Origin: an uncultured Paracoccaceae bacterium
Lineage (GTDB): Bacteria; Pseudomonadota; Alphaproteobacteria; Rhodobacterales; Rhodobacteraceae
Reading direction: 5' to 3'
NCBI GenBank assembly: GCA_947495295.1
Contig: CANLYJ010000001.1
Coordinates: 868,001-932,000, forward strand
Length of the DNA: 64,000 nt
Part shown: piece by piece, positions 6,831 to 14,916 of the stretch
Position numbering within the stretch: position 1 is the first letter of the stretch
Layout: each line of letters opens with the position of its first letter
Made by a program: the position numbers and the translations under genes
Notes under the pieces: generated by a model
Database searches by the model: none
Told to the model about the DNA's origin: nothing
The model's input: the letters and a program-made list of their open reading frames with translations, nothing else

Positions 6831-9544
6831 TGTTGGCGTTCAATGCTCTTGTTGCTGCCGCATTGGGCTATGTCATCCTGCTTTTTCTGGTTGCTTTTTG
6901 GGCAGAGCGTCGTGCGGCGTCCGGGCATGTCCGTTGGTTGCAATCTCCGATCATCTATACACTTTCGCTCAGCATCTATTGCACCGCTTGGACCTTTTAC
7001 GGTGCTGTTGGTTATGCTGTCCGTTCCGGCCTTGAATTTGTGACGATCTACCTTGGCCCGACCCTTGTCATGGTCGGGTGGTGGTGGATATTGCGCCGCC
7101 TTGTCCGCATCGGACGGTCCCAGCGGGTTACGTCGATCGCTGATCTGATTTCATCGCGTTTTGGTAAGTCGACTCAGCTTGGGGTGATTGTGACGGTGAT
7201 CTGCATCATCGCGGCCACCCCTTATATTGCGCTGCAGTTGCAATCTGTCACACTGTCATTTGCGGTTTTTGCGCGCAATGGTGGCACGGTCTGGCAGCCT
7301 GCCGACTTGAATGCCGCCGCTGGTTGGGTCGCCTTTGGATTGGCTGTTTTTACGGTTCTTTTTGGTACTCGTAATCTGGATGCGAATGAGCGCCATCATG
7401 GTATTGTCATGGCCATTGCGGTTGAGGCGGTTGTCAAACTGATTGCCTTGATGGCGGTTGGCGTTTTTGTGGTTTGGGGTGTGGCCGGTGGCCCGGTCGC
7501 AATGCTTGACCGGATCGAGGCTTCGCCGATTGACGTCTGGGATCAGTCGGGTGGTCGTTGGGCCACCCTGATCTTCCTGTCGGCGGCCGCATTTTTATGC
7601 CTACCACGGATGTTTCAGGTTTTGGTTGTCGAAAACGCGAACGAGCCGCAACTGCGCGTCGCCAGTTGGGCGTTTCCTTTATACCTGTTCCTGATGAGCC
7701 TGTTTGTCGTTCCCATTGCCGTCGTGGGTTTCGACCTGCTGCCAGCGGGCAGTAACCCCGACCTTTTCGTGCTGACCTTACCATTGGCACAAGGGCAGGA
7801 GGGGCTGGCCGTTCTATCATTCCTGGGCGGTTTTTCATCGGCCACGTCGATGGTCATCGTCGCGACGATCGCCTTGGCGACGATGGTTTCGAACCATATT
7901 ATCGTGCCGCTTTGGTTGCGGATGAATAACCAGCAAGGCGCTGTGATGTCGGGAGATGTGCGCAAGGTTATCCTGATCACCCGCCGTTTATGTATTGCTG
8001 CCGTCCTCGCGCTTGGCTTTGTTTATTATCGCCTGTCCGGTGGCGGGACGGCGCTTGCGGCTATTGGTCTGGTATCCTTCGTCGGCGCAGTTCAGATTTT
8101 GCCGTCCCTGATCGGTGGGATCTTCTGGCGCGGGGCGACGCGAATTGGCGCCGCACTTGGTTTGCTGACAGGGTTGGCAATTTGGCTTTGGACCCTGTTC
8201 CTGCCCAGCTTTGGTGAAGGTGCCGTGATCTCGCAAACGGTGATGGAAACCGGTCCGTTTGGCTGGGGCTGGCTGCGTCCGCAGGCCCTGTTCGGGATCG
8301 CTGGGTTGGATCCGTTGATCCACAGTATTCTTTGGTCGATTTTGTTTAATGCCGCGTCTTTCGTGATTGGGTCACTGATCAGTTTCCCGACGCCGCTGGA
8401 GCGGCTGCAAGGCGCACAGTTTGTTAACGTGCTTGATCACACAGCTGGTGCCCATGCCTGGACGACGGCCGCAGCAGGTGCTGAGGATCTGCTGATCATG
8501 GCGCAGCGGATCATGGGTAGCGCCGAGGCGCAATCAATTTTTCAACGCGAGGCCGCACAGCAGGGCAAGTCGGGATATCTGCCCGAAGTTACCCCTGCCT
8601 TCATTGAGCGGCTGGAGCGCGAATTGTCAGGCTCCGTCGGTGCCGCGACCGCCCATGCGATGATTGGTCAGTTGATAGGGGGCAGTGGTGTACTGGTCGA
8701 AGATCTGATGGCCGTGGCCGATGAAGCGGCCCAGATTTTGGAGTATTCCAATGAGTTGGAGGCGAAATCTGCTGAGCAGGAACGGACCGCGCGGGCCTTG
8801 CGCGACGCCAATGAAAAGCTGACCGCGCTGTCGATCCAGAAGGACGCGTTTCTCAGCCAGATCAGTCATGAGCTGCGTACCCCCATGACCTCGATCAGGT
8901 CATTTTCCGAGATTCTGGGTGATGGTGATCTGCAACCTCAGGCGCGGGAGCGTTATGCTGGCATTATTCATGACGAGGCAAAGCGTCTGACCCGCCTGCT
9001 GGACGATCTGCTTGATTTGTCGGTGCTTGAGAATGGGCAGGTCAGTCTGCATCGTCAAACTGGTCTGCTGCGCGATCTGCTGGATCGGTCGATCCGCGCC
9101 TCGGGCGTGAGTGAAACTGCGTTGAAAATCATACGCCAACCCAATGCAGAGGCGGTTGCATTGACGACTGATCTGGACCGATTGGCACAAGTTTTCATAA
9201 ACCTGATCGTGAATGCCAAGAAATATTGTGATGCCCCGTCGCCCCGGTTGACGATTGCCGTGACTGAGGTCACTGACAGTTACCATGTTGATTTTGTGGA
9301 TAACGGCAACGGGATTTCATTTGAGAACCATCAACTGATCTTTGAAAAATTCTCGCGCATTGCAGATCAGTCAGAGGCAGGCGGCGCGGGGCTTGGCCTT
9401 GCGATTTGCCGTGAGATTATGCGCCGCTTGGGCGGCGATATCAGCTATCTGCCGGGTCAGGATGGGGCGGCTTTCCGAGTGGTTGTTCCCAAAGCGGACC
9501 CAATTGCGGCACCTGTTAGGAGAACCGTAACCACTGCTGGTTAA
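6830..9544 (+). CDS. sodium:solute symporter-histidine kinase fusion (CbrA/CrbS-like)
   Basis: 904-residue hybrid. Residues ~1-520 form an SSS-family transporter with about a dozen membrane helices. A linker with a coiled coil (around 625-665) follows, then HisKA with phosphoacceptor His680 in SQISHELRTPMTS, and an ATPase with N box FINLIVNAKKY, G1 DNGNGI and G2 GGAGLGLAI. I see no clear PAS domain. Known relatives (CbrA, CrbS) sense solute flux or acetate and signal to a response regulator. Here the only nearby regulator is the receiver-only protein two genes upstream. The substrate is unknown; histidine or short-chain carboxylates are typical. Confidence 0.88.
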   Translation: MLAFNALVAAALGYVILLFLVAFWAERRAASGHVRWLQSPIIYTLSLSIYCTAWTFYGAVGYAVRSGLEFVTIYLGPTLVMVGWWWILRRLVRIGRSQRVTSIADLISSRFGKSTQLGVIVTVICIIAATPYIALQLQSVTLSFAVFARNGGTVWQPADLNAAAGWVAFGLAVFTVLFGTRNLDANERHHGIVMAIAVEAVVKLIALMAVGVFVVWGVAGGPVAMLDRIEASPIDVWDQSGGRWATLIFLSAAAFLCLPRMFQVLVVENANEPQLRVASWAFPLYLFLMSLFVVPIAVVGFDLLPAGSNPDLFVLTLPLAQGQEGLAVLSFLGGFSSATSMVIVATIALATMVSNHIIVPLWLRMNNQQGAVMSGDVRKVILITRRLCIAAVLALGFVYYRLSGGGTALAAIGLVSFVGAVQILPSLIGGIFWRGATRIGAALGLLTGLAIWLWTLFLPSFGEGAVISQTVMETGPFGWGWLRPQALFGIAGLDPLIHSILWSILFNAASFVIGSLISFPTPLERLQGAQFVNVLDHTAGAHAWTTAAAGAEDLLIMAQRIMGSAEAQSIFQREAAQQGKSGYLPEVTPAFIERLERELSGSVGAATAHAMIGQLIGGSGVLVEDLMAVADEAAQILEYSNELEAKSAEQERTARALRDANEKLTALSIQKDAFLSQISHELRTPMTSIRSFSEILGDGDLQPQARERYAGIIHDEAKRLTRLLDDLLDLSVLENGQVSLHRQTGLLRDLLDRSIRASGVSETALKIIRQPNAEAVALTTDLDRLAQVFINLIVNAKKYCDAPSPRLTIAVTEVTDSYHVDFVDNGNGISFENHQLIFEKFSRIADQSEAGGAGLGLAICREIMRRLGGDISYLPGQDGAAFRVVVPKADPIAAPVRRTVTTAG

Positions 9545-9574
9545 CCTGAGCGCTGATCCACCTGTGGCGGGCTG

Positions 9575-10696
9575 ATGACCGACAGTATGCACTCAACAAT
9601 CCTGCGCCGGATGACCGGCGGTCGGGCAAATGATGAAGCGGCAGAAACACCGCAAACATCGTCGCGTGCCCTGCGTCTGGCCTTGACGAAGGCGGCGAAT
9701 GATACTGTTGGTTTGGTGTTGACCGTAACCAGCACGGCCGAAGATGTGCAGCAATTGGACGAAATGTTGGACGGTTTGGATCAGCAGTTGATGCTGATTG
9801 GCCTAAATCGTGCGGACAGGTTGGTCGGCCTTATGGCTGTCGACATGCAATTGCGCGCTGCCGTGATGGAGATGCAGACGGTGGGCCAGTTACTGTCCGC
9901 GCCCGCCGAAGACCGTGCCCCCACCGGGACCGATAAGATGATTTGCGATCCGGTCCTCAAGAAATTTCTGACAGCGTTGCCAGAGGCGATGACAGGTACG
10001 CGATTGCAAGGCTGGACCGATGATGCGTTGCTTGGGGAGCGGGTCAATAGCGCGAGGGCGGCAGGTTTGATCCTTGAAGATGACGCCTACCGCACCCTTC
10101 GCCTGAATGTTGATCTGGGTGTGGCTGATCGCCAAGGTCAGGTGCTGATCGCATTGCCCTTGTTACCTGAACCCGGATTGACACCAACGGTGAAAGAAGA
10201 AAAGCCGGATTGGACGACTTTGTTTCCGGCGGCTGTTCAGGCGGCCCCGGCAGAGCTTGATGCGCTACTTCATCAGTTTGACATGCCGATTGCGCAAGCA
10301 CGCAGCTTGCAGGTGGGGCAGGTGATCCCGCTTTTGGGTTGTAGCGTGAATTCGGTGCGCTTGCTGGCGTCCGATGGCAAACACGTGGTGACGGCCAAAC
10401 TGGGCCAGCTGGGTGGAAAGCGTGCGGTGCGCATCGAAGCGCCCCCCCTGCCACAGATGGGGGAACTGCCCAATGCGCCGTCTGGTGCCGTTGATAATAC
10501 GTTGGGGTTGGTGCCCGCACCGGCGGTAACGGAGCCCGAAATCGCCGTGACACCACAAGAAGACCTGATCAGGTCGCCCGATTTGGCTTTGCCTGATGAA
10601 GGCGCTGCTGATGTTGGTGCGGAGGAGGAGCTTGGATTGGATGGTGGCGCAATGGCACCGATGGAGATTGATGCTTTGTCTGACGAAAGTATGTAA
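9575..10696 (+). CDS. FliM/FliN-family (SpoA) C-ring protein
   Basis: 373 residues. The N-terminal ~200 residues resemble a divergent FliM-like middle region. Residues ~205-290 form a SpoA domain (MPIAQARSLQVGQVIPLLG ... VTAKLGQLGGKRAVRI), the fold shared by FliM, FliN and type III secretion C-ring proteins. The last ~80 residues are acidic and Pro/Ala-rich, probably disordered. It stands alone, 30 bases after the symporter-kinase gene, with no other flagellar gene in the window. The link to the signalling cluster is unexplained. No strong ribosome-binding site is seen before the ATG at 9575. Confidence 0.7.
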   Translation: MTDSMHSTILRRMTGGRANDEAAETPQTSSRALRLALTKAANDTVGLVLTVTSTAEDVQQLDEMLDGLDQQLMLIGLNRADRLVGLMAVDMQLRAAVMEMQTVGQLLSAPAEDRAPTGTDKMICDPVLKKFLTALPEAMTGTRLQGWTDDALLGERVNSARAAGLILEDDAYRTLRLNVDLGVADRQGQVLIALPLLPEPGLTPTVKEEKPDWTTLFPAAVQAAPAELDALLHQFDMPIAQARSLQVGQVIPLLGCSVNSVRLLASDGKHVVTAKLGQLGGKRAVRIEAPPLPQMGELPNAPSGAVDNTLGLVPAPAVTEPEIAVTPQEDLIRSPDLALPDEGAADVGAEEELGLDGGAMAPMEIDALSDESM

Positions 10697-11026
10697 CGTC
10701 GCAGTTGCGGCGGAACGTCGTTACTTGGCATTGTTGCTTGGCAACTGACCCACGGTTGATGCAAGCTGCTGGAGATCGGGCGCGAGCGATCCGGGCTTCG
10801 TTTTATGGCTGATGACGTCACCCCTTGGTACGGTGAGCTGAACGTCGCGAGCCTGTGGTCTTTGGCGCTGTCATTCACTTGAGACCTGCAAGATGTCTGA
10901 CGTTAGTGCCTGGTCAGGCGGCGCGAGTTCACTGACGGTACAGCCGGCATGAGAACGGGGCCGGTGTTGTTGATCTAAACCCGAAATGGGTTTTGCCATT
11001 GCTGCCAGGGTCTGGACGATATGCCG
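10697..11026. other. 330-bp intergenic region with weak terminator-like hairpin
   Basis: Convergent gap between the SpoA-protein gene and the leftward sulfur operon. Frames crossing it are antisense to or extend from genes and look non-coding. AAACCC(gaaat)GGGTTT at about 10977-10993 is a 6-bp hairpin followed by TT and could terminate either transcript. Nothing else recognised. Confidence 0.45.
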
Positions 11027-11461
11027 TTAGTTGCGTGACTTGTCGGCGATCATATCCAGCTGCGGTCGCAACCCATCAAGACTATAGCCCGCGTCGGTTG
11101 TGGCGCGGATCAGGTCGTCGGCTGACATTTCGTCTGCCATGGCCAATGACCAAACGATTGAGGATCGGGTGCCGGACGCGCAATAGGCAAGAGTGGGGCC
11201 ATCTGCATTGGATATGGCCTGTTTTTGAGCGGCAACCATATCCATGTTCAGCCCTTGATGGGTGACCGGGATTTCGACAAACGTGAGCCCTGCCGTCTGT
11301 GCAGCTGTTTTGATCGCGTTGGCCTGATGGCTCGGCGGCACTTCACCATCGGGCCGGTTGCAGATGATGGTGACGAATCCAGCCTCTGCGATGGCTGGAA
11401 TATCCTCGACCGCGATTTGGGGCGAAACGGCGTAGTTCGGGCTGAGTGTTCGAATGTCCAT
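11027..11461 (-). CDS. DUF442 / TIGR01244 phosphatase-like sulfurtransferase-associated protein
   Basis: 144 residues, full length for the family. The fold is dual-specificity-phosphatase-like, with the active-site loop YCASGTRSS around residues 93-101; the Cys and Arg are four residues apart, as in DUF442 rather than classic CX5R phosphatases. N-terminal MDIRTLSPNYAVSPQI is typical. It is last in the operon starting with the ETHE1-like hydrolase. In Xylella and Agrobacterium this domain is fused to the hydrolase in Blh; here it is a separate gene. Likely role: handling persulfide or a sulfur-carrier intermediate in the BigR regulon. Biochemical activity is not established. Confidence 0.85.
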   Translation of the reverse strand: MDIRTLSPNYAVSPQIAVEDIPAIAEAGFVTIICNRPDGEVPPSHQANAIKTAAQTAGLTFVEIPVTHQGLNMDMVAAQKQAISNADGPTLAYCASGTRSSIVWSLAMADEMSADDLIRATTDAGYSLDGLRPQLDMIADKSRN

Positions 11462-11470
11462 ATCGGCGTT

Positions 11471-11902
11471 CTAGACTGGTGCTGACTGTTGGTCCAGCCG
11501 CATCCGCAAGGCAGGGGCCAGGCGCATGCCCAGTAACATGGTGATGAGGAAGAGTGCGCCGCCCCAGCCGCCAAAACTGAGTGAAGCGACTGCCGGTCCC
11601 GGGCACAGCCCGACCAGCCCCCAACCCATGCCGAACAGGGTCGATCCGACAACCAGATTGCGCCCAAGCTTGGGGTCGGGCGGAGCCGGAAAATGATCCG
11701 CAAGTACGGGTTTGCGCCCGTTTGTCATTTGCCACGCAATAGCCATCGGCAGGATCGCGCCCCCCATCACGAAGGCCAGTGTTGGATCCCAATTGCCAAA
11801 GATATCCAGCCAGCCCTGAACCTTTGTGGTGTCAGTCATCCCAGAAATTAGCAGCCCGGCACCAAATAATCCGCCAACGACAAAGGAAATGAGGTTACGC
11901 AT
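11471..11902 (-). CDS. YeeE/YedE family membrane protein (second half)
   Basis: 143-residue membrane protein with about four helices and the conserved GWGLVGLCPGPAVA motif near residues 93-106, matching the second half of TsuA/YeeE-type thiosulfate/sulfur transporters. The ATG at 11902 overlaps the TGA of the preceding YeeE/YedE gene by one base, so the two halves are coupled and probably assemble into one channel. It belongs to the persulfide operon, where it is expected to move a reduced sulfur species across the inner membrane. A larger in-frame opening upstream of the ATG is antisense noise. Confidence 0.87.
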   Translation of the reverse strand: MRNLISFVVGGLFGAGLLISGMTDTTKVQGWLDIFGNWDPTLAFVMGGAILPMAIAWQMTNGRKPVLADHFPAPPDPKLGRNLVVGSTLFGMGWGLVGLCPGPAVASLSFGGWGGALFLITMLLGMRLAPALRMRLDQQSAPV

Positions 11903-12327
11903 CAAATCACCCCCAGAACATGTTTGAACAAAACAACCGTCAATCCACCCGCGCCGATGTAGAACGCGGTGGCAACGATGCCGCGCAGCGATAGGCGTGA
12001 AATGCCGCAGACGCCGTGCCCGGACGTGCAACCATTGGCCAATCTTGTCCCAATGCCGACGAGTAGGCCGGCGATTGCGATGATGATGCCGTTTTCGGTC
12101 AGGTGGGTTTCCGATCCGCCGCTGAACGCGACCATTATTGCAGGTACTAGCAGCAGGCCACCGATCAATGCGGCCCGTTCTGTCCAGTCGTGCCGCCCTG
12201 AGCCGTCCACAAGACCGCCGATGATCCCCGACGCGCCCATGATGCGCCCATTTGTTAAAAGCAGGAGGGCCGCAGCCATCCCGATGAGCCCGCCCCCAAT
12301 GAGGCCGAGCAACCAATCACTTTGCAT
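11902..12327 (-). CDS. YeeE/YedE family membrane protein (first half)
   Basis: 141 residues with about four helices. It carries the family's signature GTRLANGCTSGHGVCG near residue 90, where conserved Cys residues are thought to relay sulfur in TsuA. With the next gene it forms a split YeeE/YedE transporter. It starts 24 bases after the ETHE1-like hydrolase gene. Candidate cargo is thiosulfate, sulfite or a persulfide; the family's single characterised members transport thiosulfate. Regulation is presumably through the ArsR-type repressor at the head of the locus. Confidence 0.88.
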   Translation of the reverse strand: MQSDWLLGLIGGGLIGMAAALLLLTNGRIMGASGIIGGLVDGSGRHDWTERAALIGGLLLVPAIMVAFSGGSETHLTENGIIIAIAGLLVGIGTRLANGCTSGHGVCGISRLSLRGIVATAFYIGAGGLTVVLFKHVLGVI

Positions 12328-12351
12328 GATTTGTCCTTTGAAGTAAGTGAG

Positions 12352-13215
12352 TTAGAGCCTGTTAATGGGCACTTTGAAGTAACTTTGCCCATTATCTTCG
12401 GGTTCGGGGAAATGCCCCGCCCGCATGTTTGTTTGCAGCGATGGCAGGATCAGCCTTGGCATTCCCAAGCCTGCATCACGTTCTGTCCGCATCGCCACAA
12501 ATTCGTCCATTGGCCGTCCGGCACCGATATGGATGTTCAGCGCCTTTTGTTCGCCGACGGTGGTTTCCCAGGCGAAAGCGTCCCGCCCCGGCGCCTTGTA
12601 GTCATGCCCAACAAATATCCGGGTGTCGTCCGGAAGTTTCAGAATTTTCTGGATGGAGTTGTAGAGATCCTCGGCCGAGCCGCCCGGAAAATCGCATCGC
12701 GCCGTCCCGAAATCTGGCATGAACAGTGTATCGCCCACAAAAGCAGCATCGCCGATGACATAGGTCAGACAGGCAGGGGTATGCCCCGGCGTGTGCAGGA
12801 CGTCCGCCCGCATCTGCCCGATATGGAAGCTGTCGCCGTCTTTGAACAGCGCCTCAAATTGGGATCCGTCACGTTGGAATGCGGTACCTTCGTTAAAGAT
12901 TTTGCCGAATGTATCCTGAACGATTGTGATGTTGGCCCCGATGCCGATCTGCCCGCCGAGATGTTCCTGAAGGTAAGGGGCCGCAGACAGATGATCAGCG
13001 TGGACATGGCTTTCGAGTATCCATGCGACCTGCAAATCTTCGTCTTTGATCCATGTGATGATCTCATCCGCTGAACTGGTATCGGTACGTCCCGACGCCT
13101 GATCATAGTCAAGAACGCTATCGACAATGGCGCATGCGCGTCCCTGAGGTTCGCGCACCACGTAGGACACAGTATTTGTCGCGTTGTCGAAGAAGGCTTT
13201 TACAGATGGTGTCAT
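12352..13215 (-). CDS. ETHE1/Blh-like metallo-beta-lactamase fold hydrolase (persulfide dioxygenase-like)
   Basis: 287 residues. Start at 13215 (MTPSVKAFFDNATNT) is preceded by AAAGGAG; an upstream in-frame extension to 13248 runs through this site and the operator. The metal motif HVHADHLSAA is present, with the later ligands in HTPGHTPAC, GDTLF and VGHDYKAPG, as in ETHE1-like persulfide dioxygenases. First gene of the leftward operon and divergent from the BigR-like repressor. Expected role: oxidation of glutathione persulfide to sulfite during sulfide detoxification. The fused DUF442 domain of some Blh proteins is encoded separately at the end of the operon. Confidence 0.88.
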   Translation of the reverse strand: MTPSVKAFFDNATNTVSYVVREPQGRACAIVDSVLDYDQASGRTDTSSADEIITWIKDEDLQVAWILESHVHADHLSAAPYLQEHLGGQIGIGANITIVQDTFGKIFNEGTAFQRDGSQFEALFKDGDSFHIGQMRADVLHTPGHTPACLTYVIGDAAFVGDTLFMPDFGTARCDFPGGSAEDLYNSIQKILKLPDDTRIFVGHDYKAPGRDAFAWETTVGEQKALNIHIGAGRPMDEFVAMRTERDAGLGMPRLILPSLQTNMRAGHFPEPEDNGQSYFKVPINRL

Positions 13216-13255
13216 TTGCGAATCTCCTTTGATATGAAGATAGAGCAAAACAAAT

Positions 13256-13275
13256 ACATTTCAATATTGGAATGT
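13256..13275. promoter_or_regulatory. putative BigR/SqrR operator (20-bp palindrome)
   Basis: ACATTTCAATATTGGAATGT is a 20-bp palindrome with one mismatched pair, located centrally in the 83-bp gap between the divergent hydrolase and ArsR-type repressor genes. BigR and SqrR repressors bind AT-rich imperfect palindromes at exactly this position in their own divergent promoters, so it is the likely shared operator. Assignment is by position and symmetry only. Confidence 0.65.
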
Positions 13276-13298
13276 TTTGATTGAAATAAGGAGCCGCC

Positions 13299-13616
13299 AT
13301 GCCTGCCGCAGCTGAAATTGAGACTGACGCCATGGATGCGGCTGCCGAAGAAGCAGCGGAGGTGCTTAAAGCGCTGTCGAATCCGGGCCGTTTGCGTATT
13401 TTGTGCGCTTTGGTTCCCGGCGAGCTTTCCGTTGGTGAGCTGGAGGCGGCCGTTGGTGCCAGCCAATCTTATGTGTCGGGCCAATTGCTGCGGTTGCGCC
13501 AAGAGGGGCTTGTTGCCGCCGAACGACAAGGCCGCAGTATGCGTTACAGCCTGTCCGACCCCCGTATCCGCCCGATTCTTGAGCGGATTTACGAGGTGTT
13601 TTGTCCGAGCACATAA
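13299..13616 (+). CDS. bigR: BigR/SqrR-type persulfide-responsive ArsR repressor
   Basis: 105-residue winged-helix protein. The recognition helix region is VGASQSYVSGQLLRLRQ. Two Cys residues, C36 (RILCAL) and C102 (VFCPS), sit where BigR and SqrR place the pair that forms an intramolecular polysulfide link on exposure to persulfide, releasing DNA. The usual metal-binding ArsR motif ELCVCDL is absent (GELSVGELE instead), supporting a thiol rather than metal sensor. AAGGAGCC lies before the ATG. Divergent from the sulfur operon and probably autoregulated. Its 3' end overlaps that of the convergent acyl-CoA dehydrogenase gene by 28 bases. Confidence 0.87.
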   Translation: MPAAAEIETDAMDAAAEEAAEVLKALSNPGRLRILCALVPGELSVGELEAAVGASQSYVSGQLLRLRQEGLVAAERQGRSMRYSLSDPRIRPILERIYEVFCPST

Positions 13617-14818
13617 GGGGCCAATTCGTTTCGGGCCACCTGCCTGCGATGCACGGCGTCTGGTCCATCTGCCAAGCGTAAGGTACGCAAGTGGGTCCAT
13701 TGCCGCGCCAGAGGTGTGTCTTGCGATACCCCGGCTGCGCCGTGCATCTGGATTGCCATATCGGTGACCTTCAGCGCGACCTGCGGTGCCACGACCTTGA
13801 TCTGGCTGATCCATGGTGCTGCCGCCTTTTTGTCGCCCTGGTCCATCATCCAAGCGGCTTTTAGACAGAGCAGGCGGGCTTGTTCAATCTCCATCCGGGC
13901 TTCGGCGATGAGGTCAAAGTTTTCGCCTAACTGCGCCAGGGGTTTGCCAAATGCCTGACGCGCTACTGACCTTTTGCACATCGCTTCCAGTGCGTTTTCC
14001 GCCTGTCCGATCGCCCGCATGCAATGGTGAATGCGGCCAGGCCCAAGCCGCCCTTGTGCGATTTCAAATCCTGCCCCTTCGCGCGCCAGTAGGTTTTCTG
14101 CAGCGATGCGCACATTTTCGAACCGGAAATGCATGTGCCCGTGCGGTGCATCGTCATGTCCGTACACCTCCATCGCGCGCAGTTTGGTGATACCGGGGGT
14201 ATCAGCGGGCACCACGATCATGGAGTGTTGTTGATGTTTGGGTCCGTCATACCCGGTGCGCACCATCACGATATAAACGGCACAGCGCGGATCACCGGCC
14301 CCAGTGGCCCACCACTTTTCCCCGTTCAGGACATAGTGGTCGCCATCCTTTTCACATCGCATCGCAATGTTGGTCGCGTCCGAACTGGCCACATCGGGCT
14401 CTGTCATCAAATAGGCCGACCGGATTGTCCCATCCATCAGCGGTTTGAGCCATTGGTCTTTCATGGCTTGCGTGCCGTAGCGGGCGAACACCTCCATATT
14501 GCCGGTGTCGGGCGCGTTGCAGTTGAACACCTCCGCACCCAGATGCGATTTACCCATCTCTTCGGCCAGATAGGCATATTCGACGGTGTTGAGTTGCGGC
14601 CCGTCCCGGAACGTATCCCAGAAATTCCAAAGGCCTTTGTCCTTCGCCTTTTGTTTCAACCCTTCAAGGATTTCGGTCTGGCGTTCGGTGTATGTCCAGC
14701 GGTCACCAATCCTAACCTCGGCCAGAAATTCATCATCAAGTGGGACGATTTCGTCGCTAACCATGGCTTTGACTGCGGCCAATACCGGTTTCAGCCGTTC
14801 GGTTTGTCCCAGATCCAT
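13589..14818 (-). CDS. acyl-CoA dehydrogenase of the ACAD10/11 type
   Basis: Flavoenzyme, 409 residues from the ATG at 14818 (MDLGQTERLKPVLA), which is preceded by GAGGGAG. Substrate- and FAD-binding segments LMTEPDVASSDATNI and GEKWWATGAGDPRC are evident. Where most family members carry the catalytic Glu in a YEGT-type motif, this protein has RLADGPDAVH with Asp at about residue 384, the pattern of the ACAD10/11 branch. The divergent neighbour encodes an APH-type kinase, the other half of eukaryotic ACAD10/11. This suggests a joint role in catabolism of hydroxylated acyl-CoAs. The C-terminus is encoded over the 3' end of the convergent repressor gene. Confidence 0.88.
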   Translation of the reverse strand: MDLGQTERLKPVLAAVKAMVSDEIVPLDDEFLAEVRIGDRWTYTERQTEILEGLKQKAKDKGLWNFWDTFRDGPQLNTVEYAYLAEEMGKSHLGAEVFNCNAPDTGNMEVFARYGTQAMKDQWLKPLMDGTIRSAYLMTEPDVASSDATNIAMRCEKDGDHYVLNGEKWWATGAGDPRCAVYIVMVRTGYDGPKHQQHSMIVVPADTPGITKLRAMEVYGHDDAPHGHMHFRFENVRIAAENLLAREGAGFEIAQGRLGPGRIHHCMRAIGQAENALEAMCKRSVARQAFGKPLAQLGENFDLIAEARMEIEQARLLCLKAAWMMDQGDKKAAAPWISQIKVVAPQVALKVTDMAIQMHGAAGVSQDTPLARQWTHLRTLRLADGPDAVHRRQVARNELAPYVLGQNTS

Positions 14819-14916
14819 TGATCGTCTCCCTCGTGATGTGAGGTCATCGTGCATTGGCGCGCACTGGTGTCAATCGAAGGGTTGCGATTTTTGCGTGGGT
14901 CAGCCCAAATGATGTC

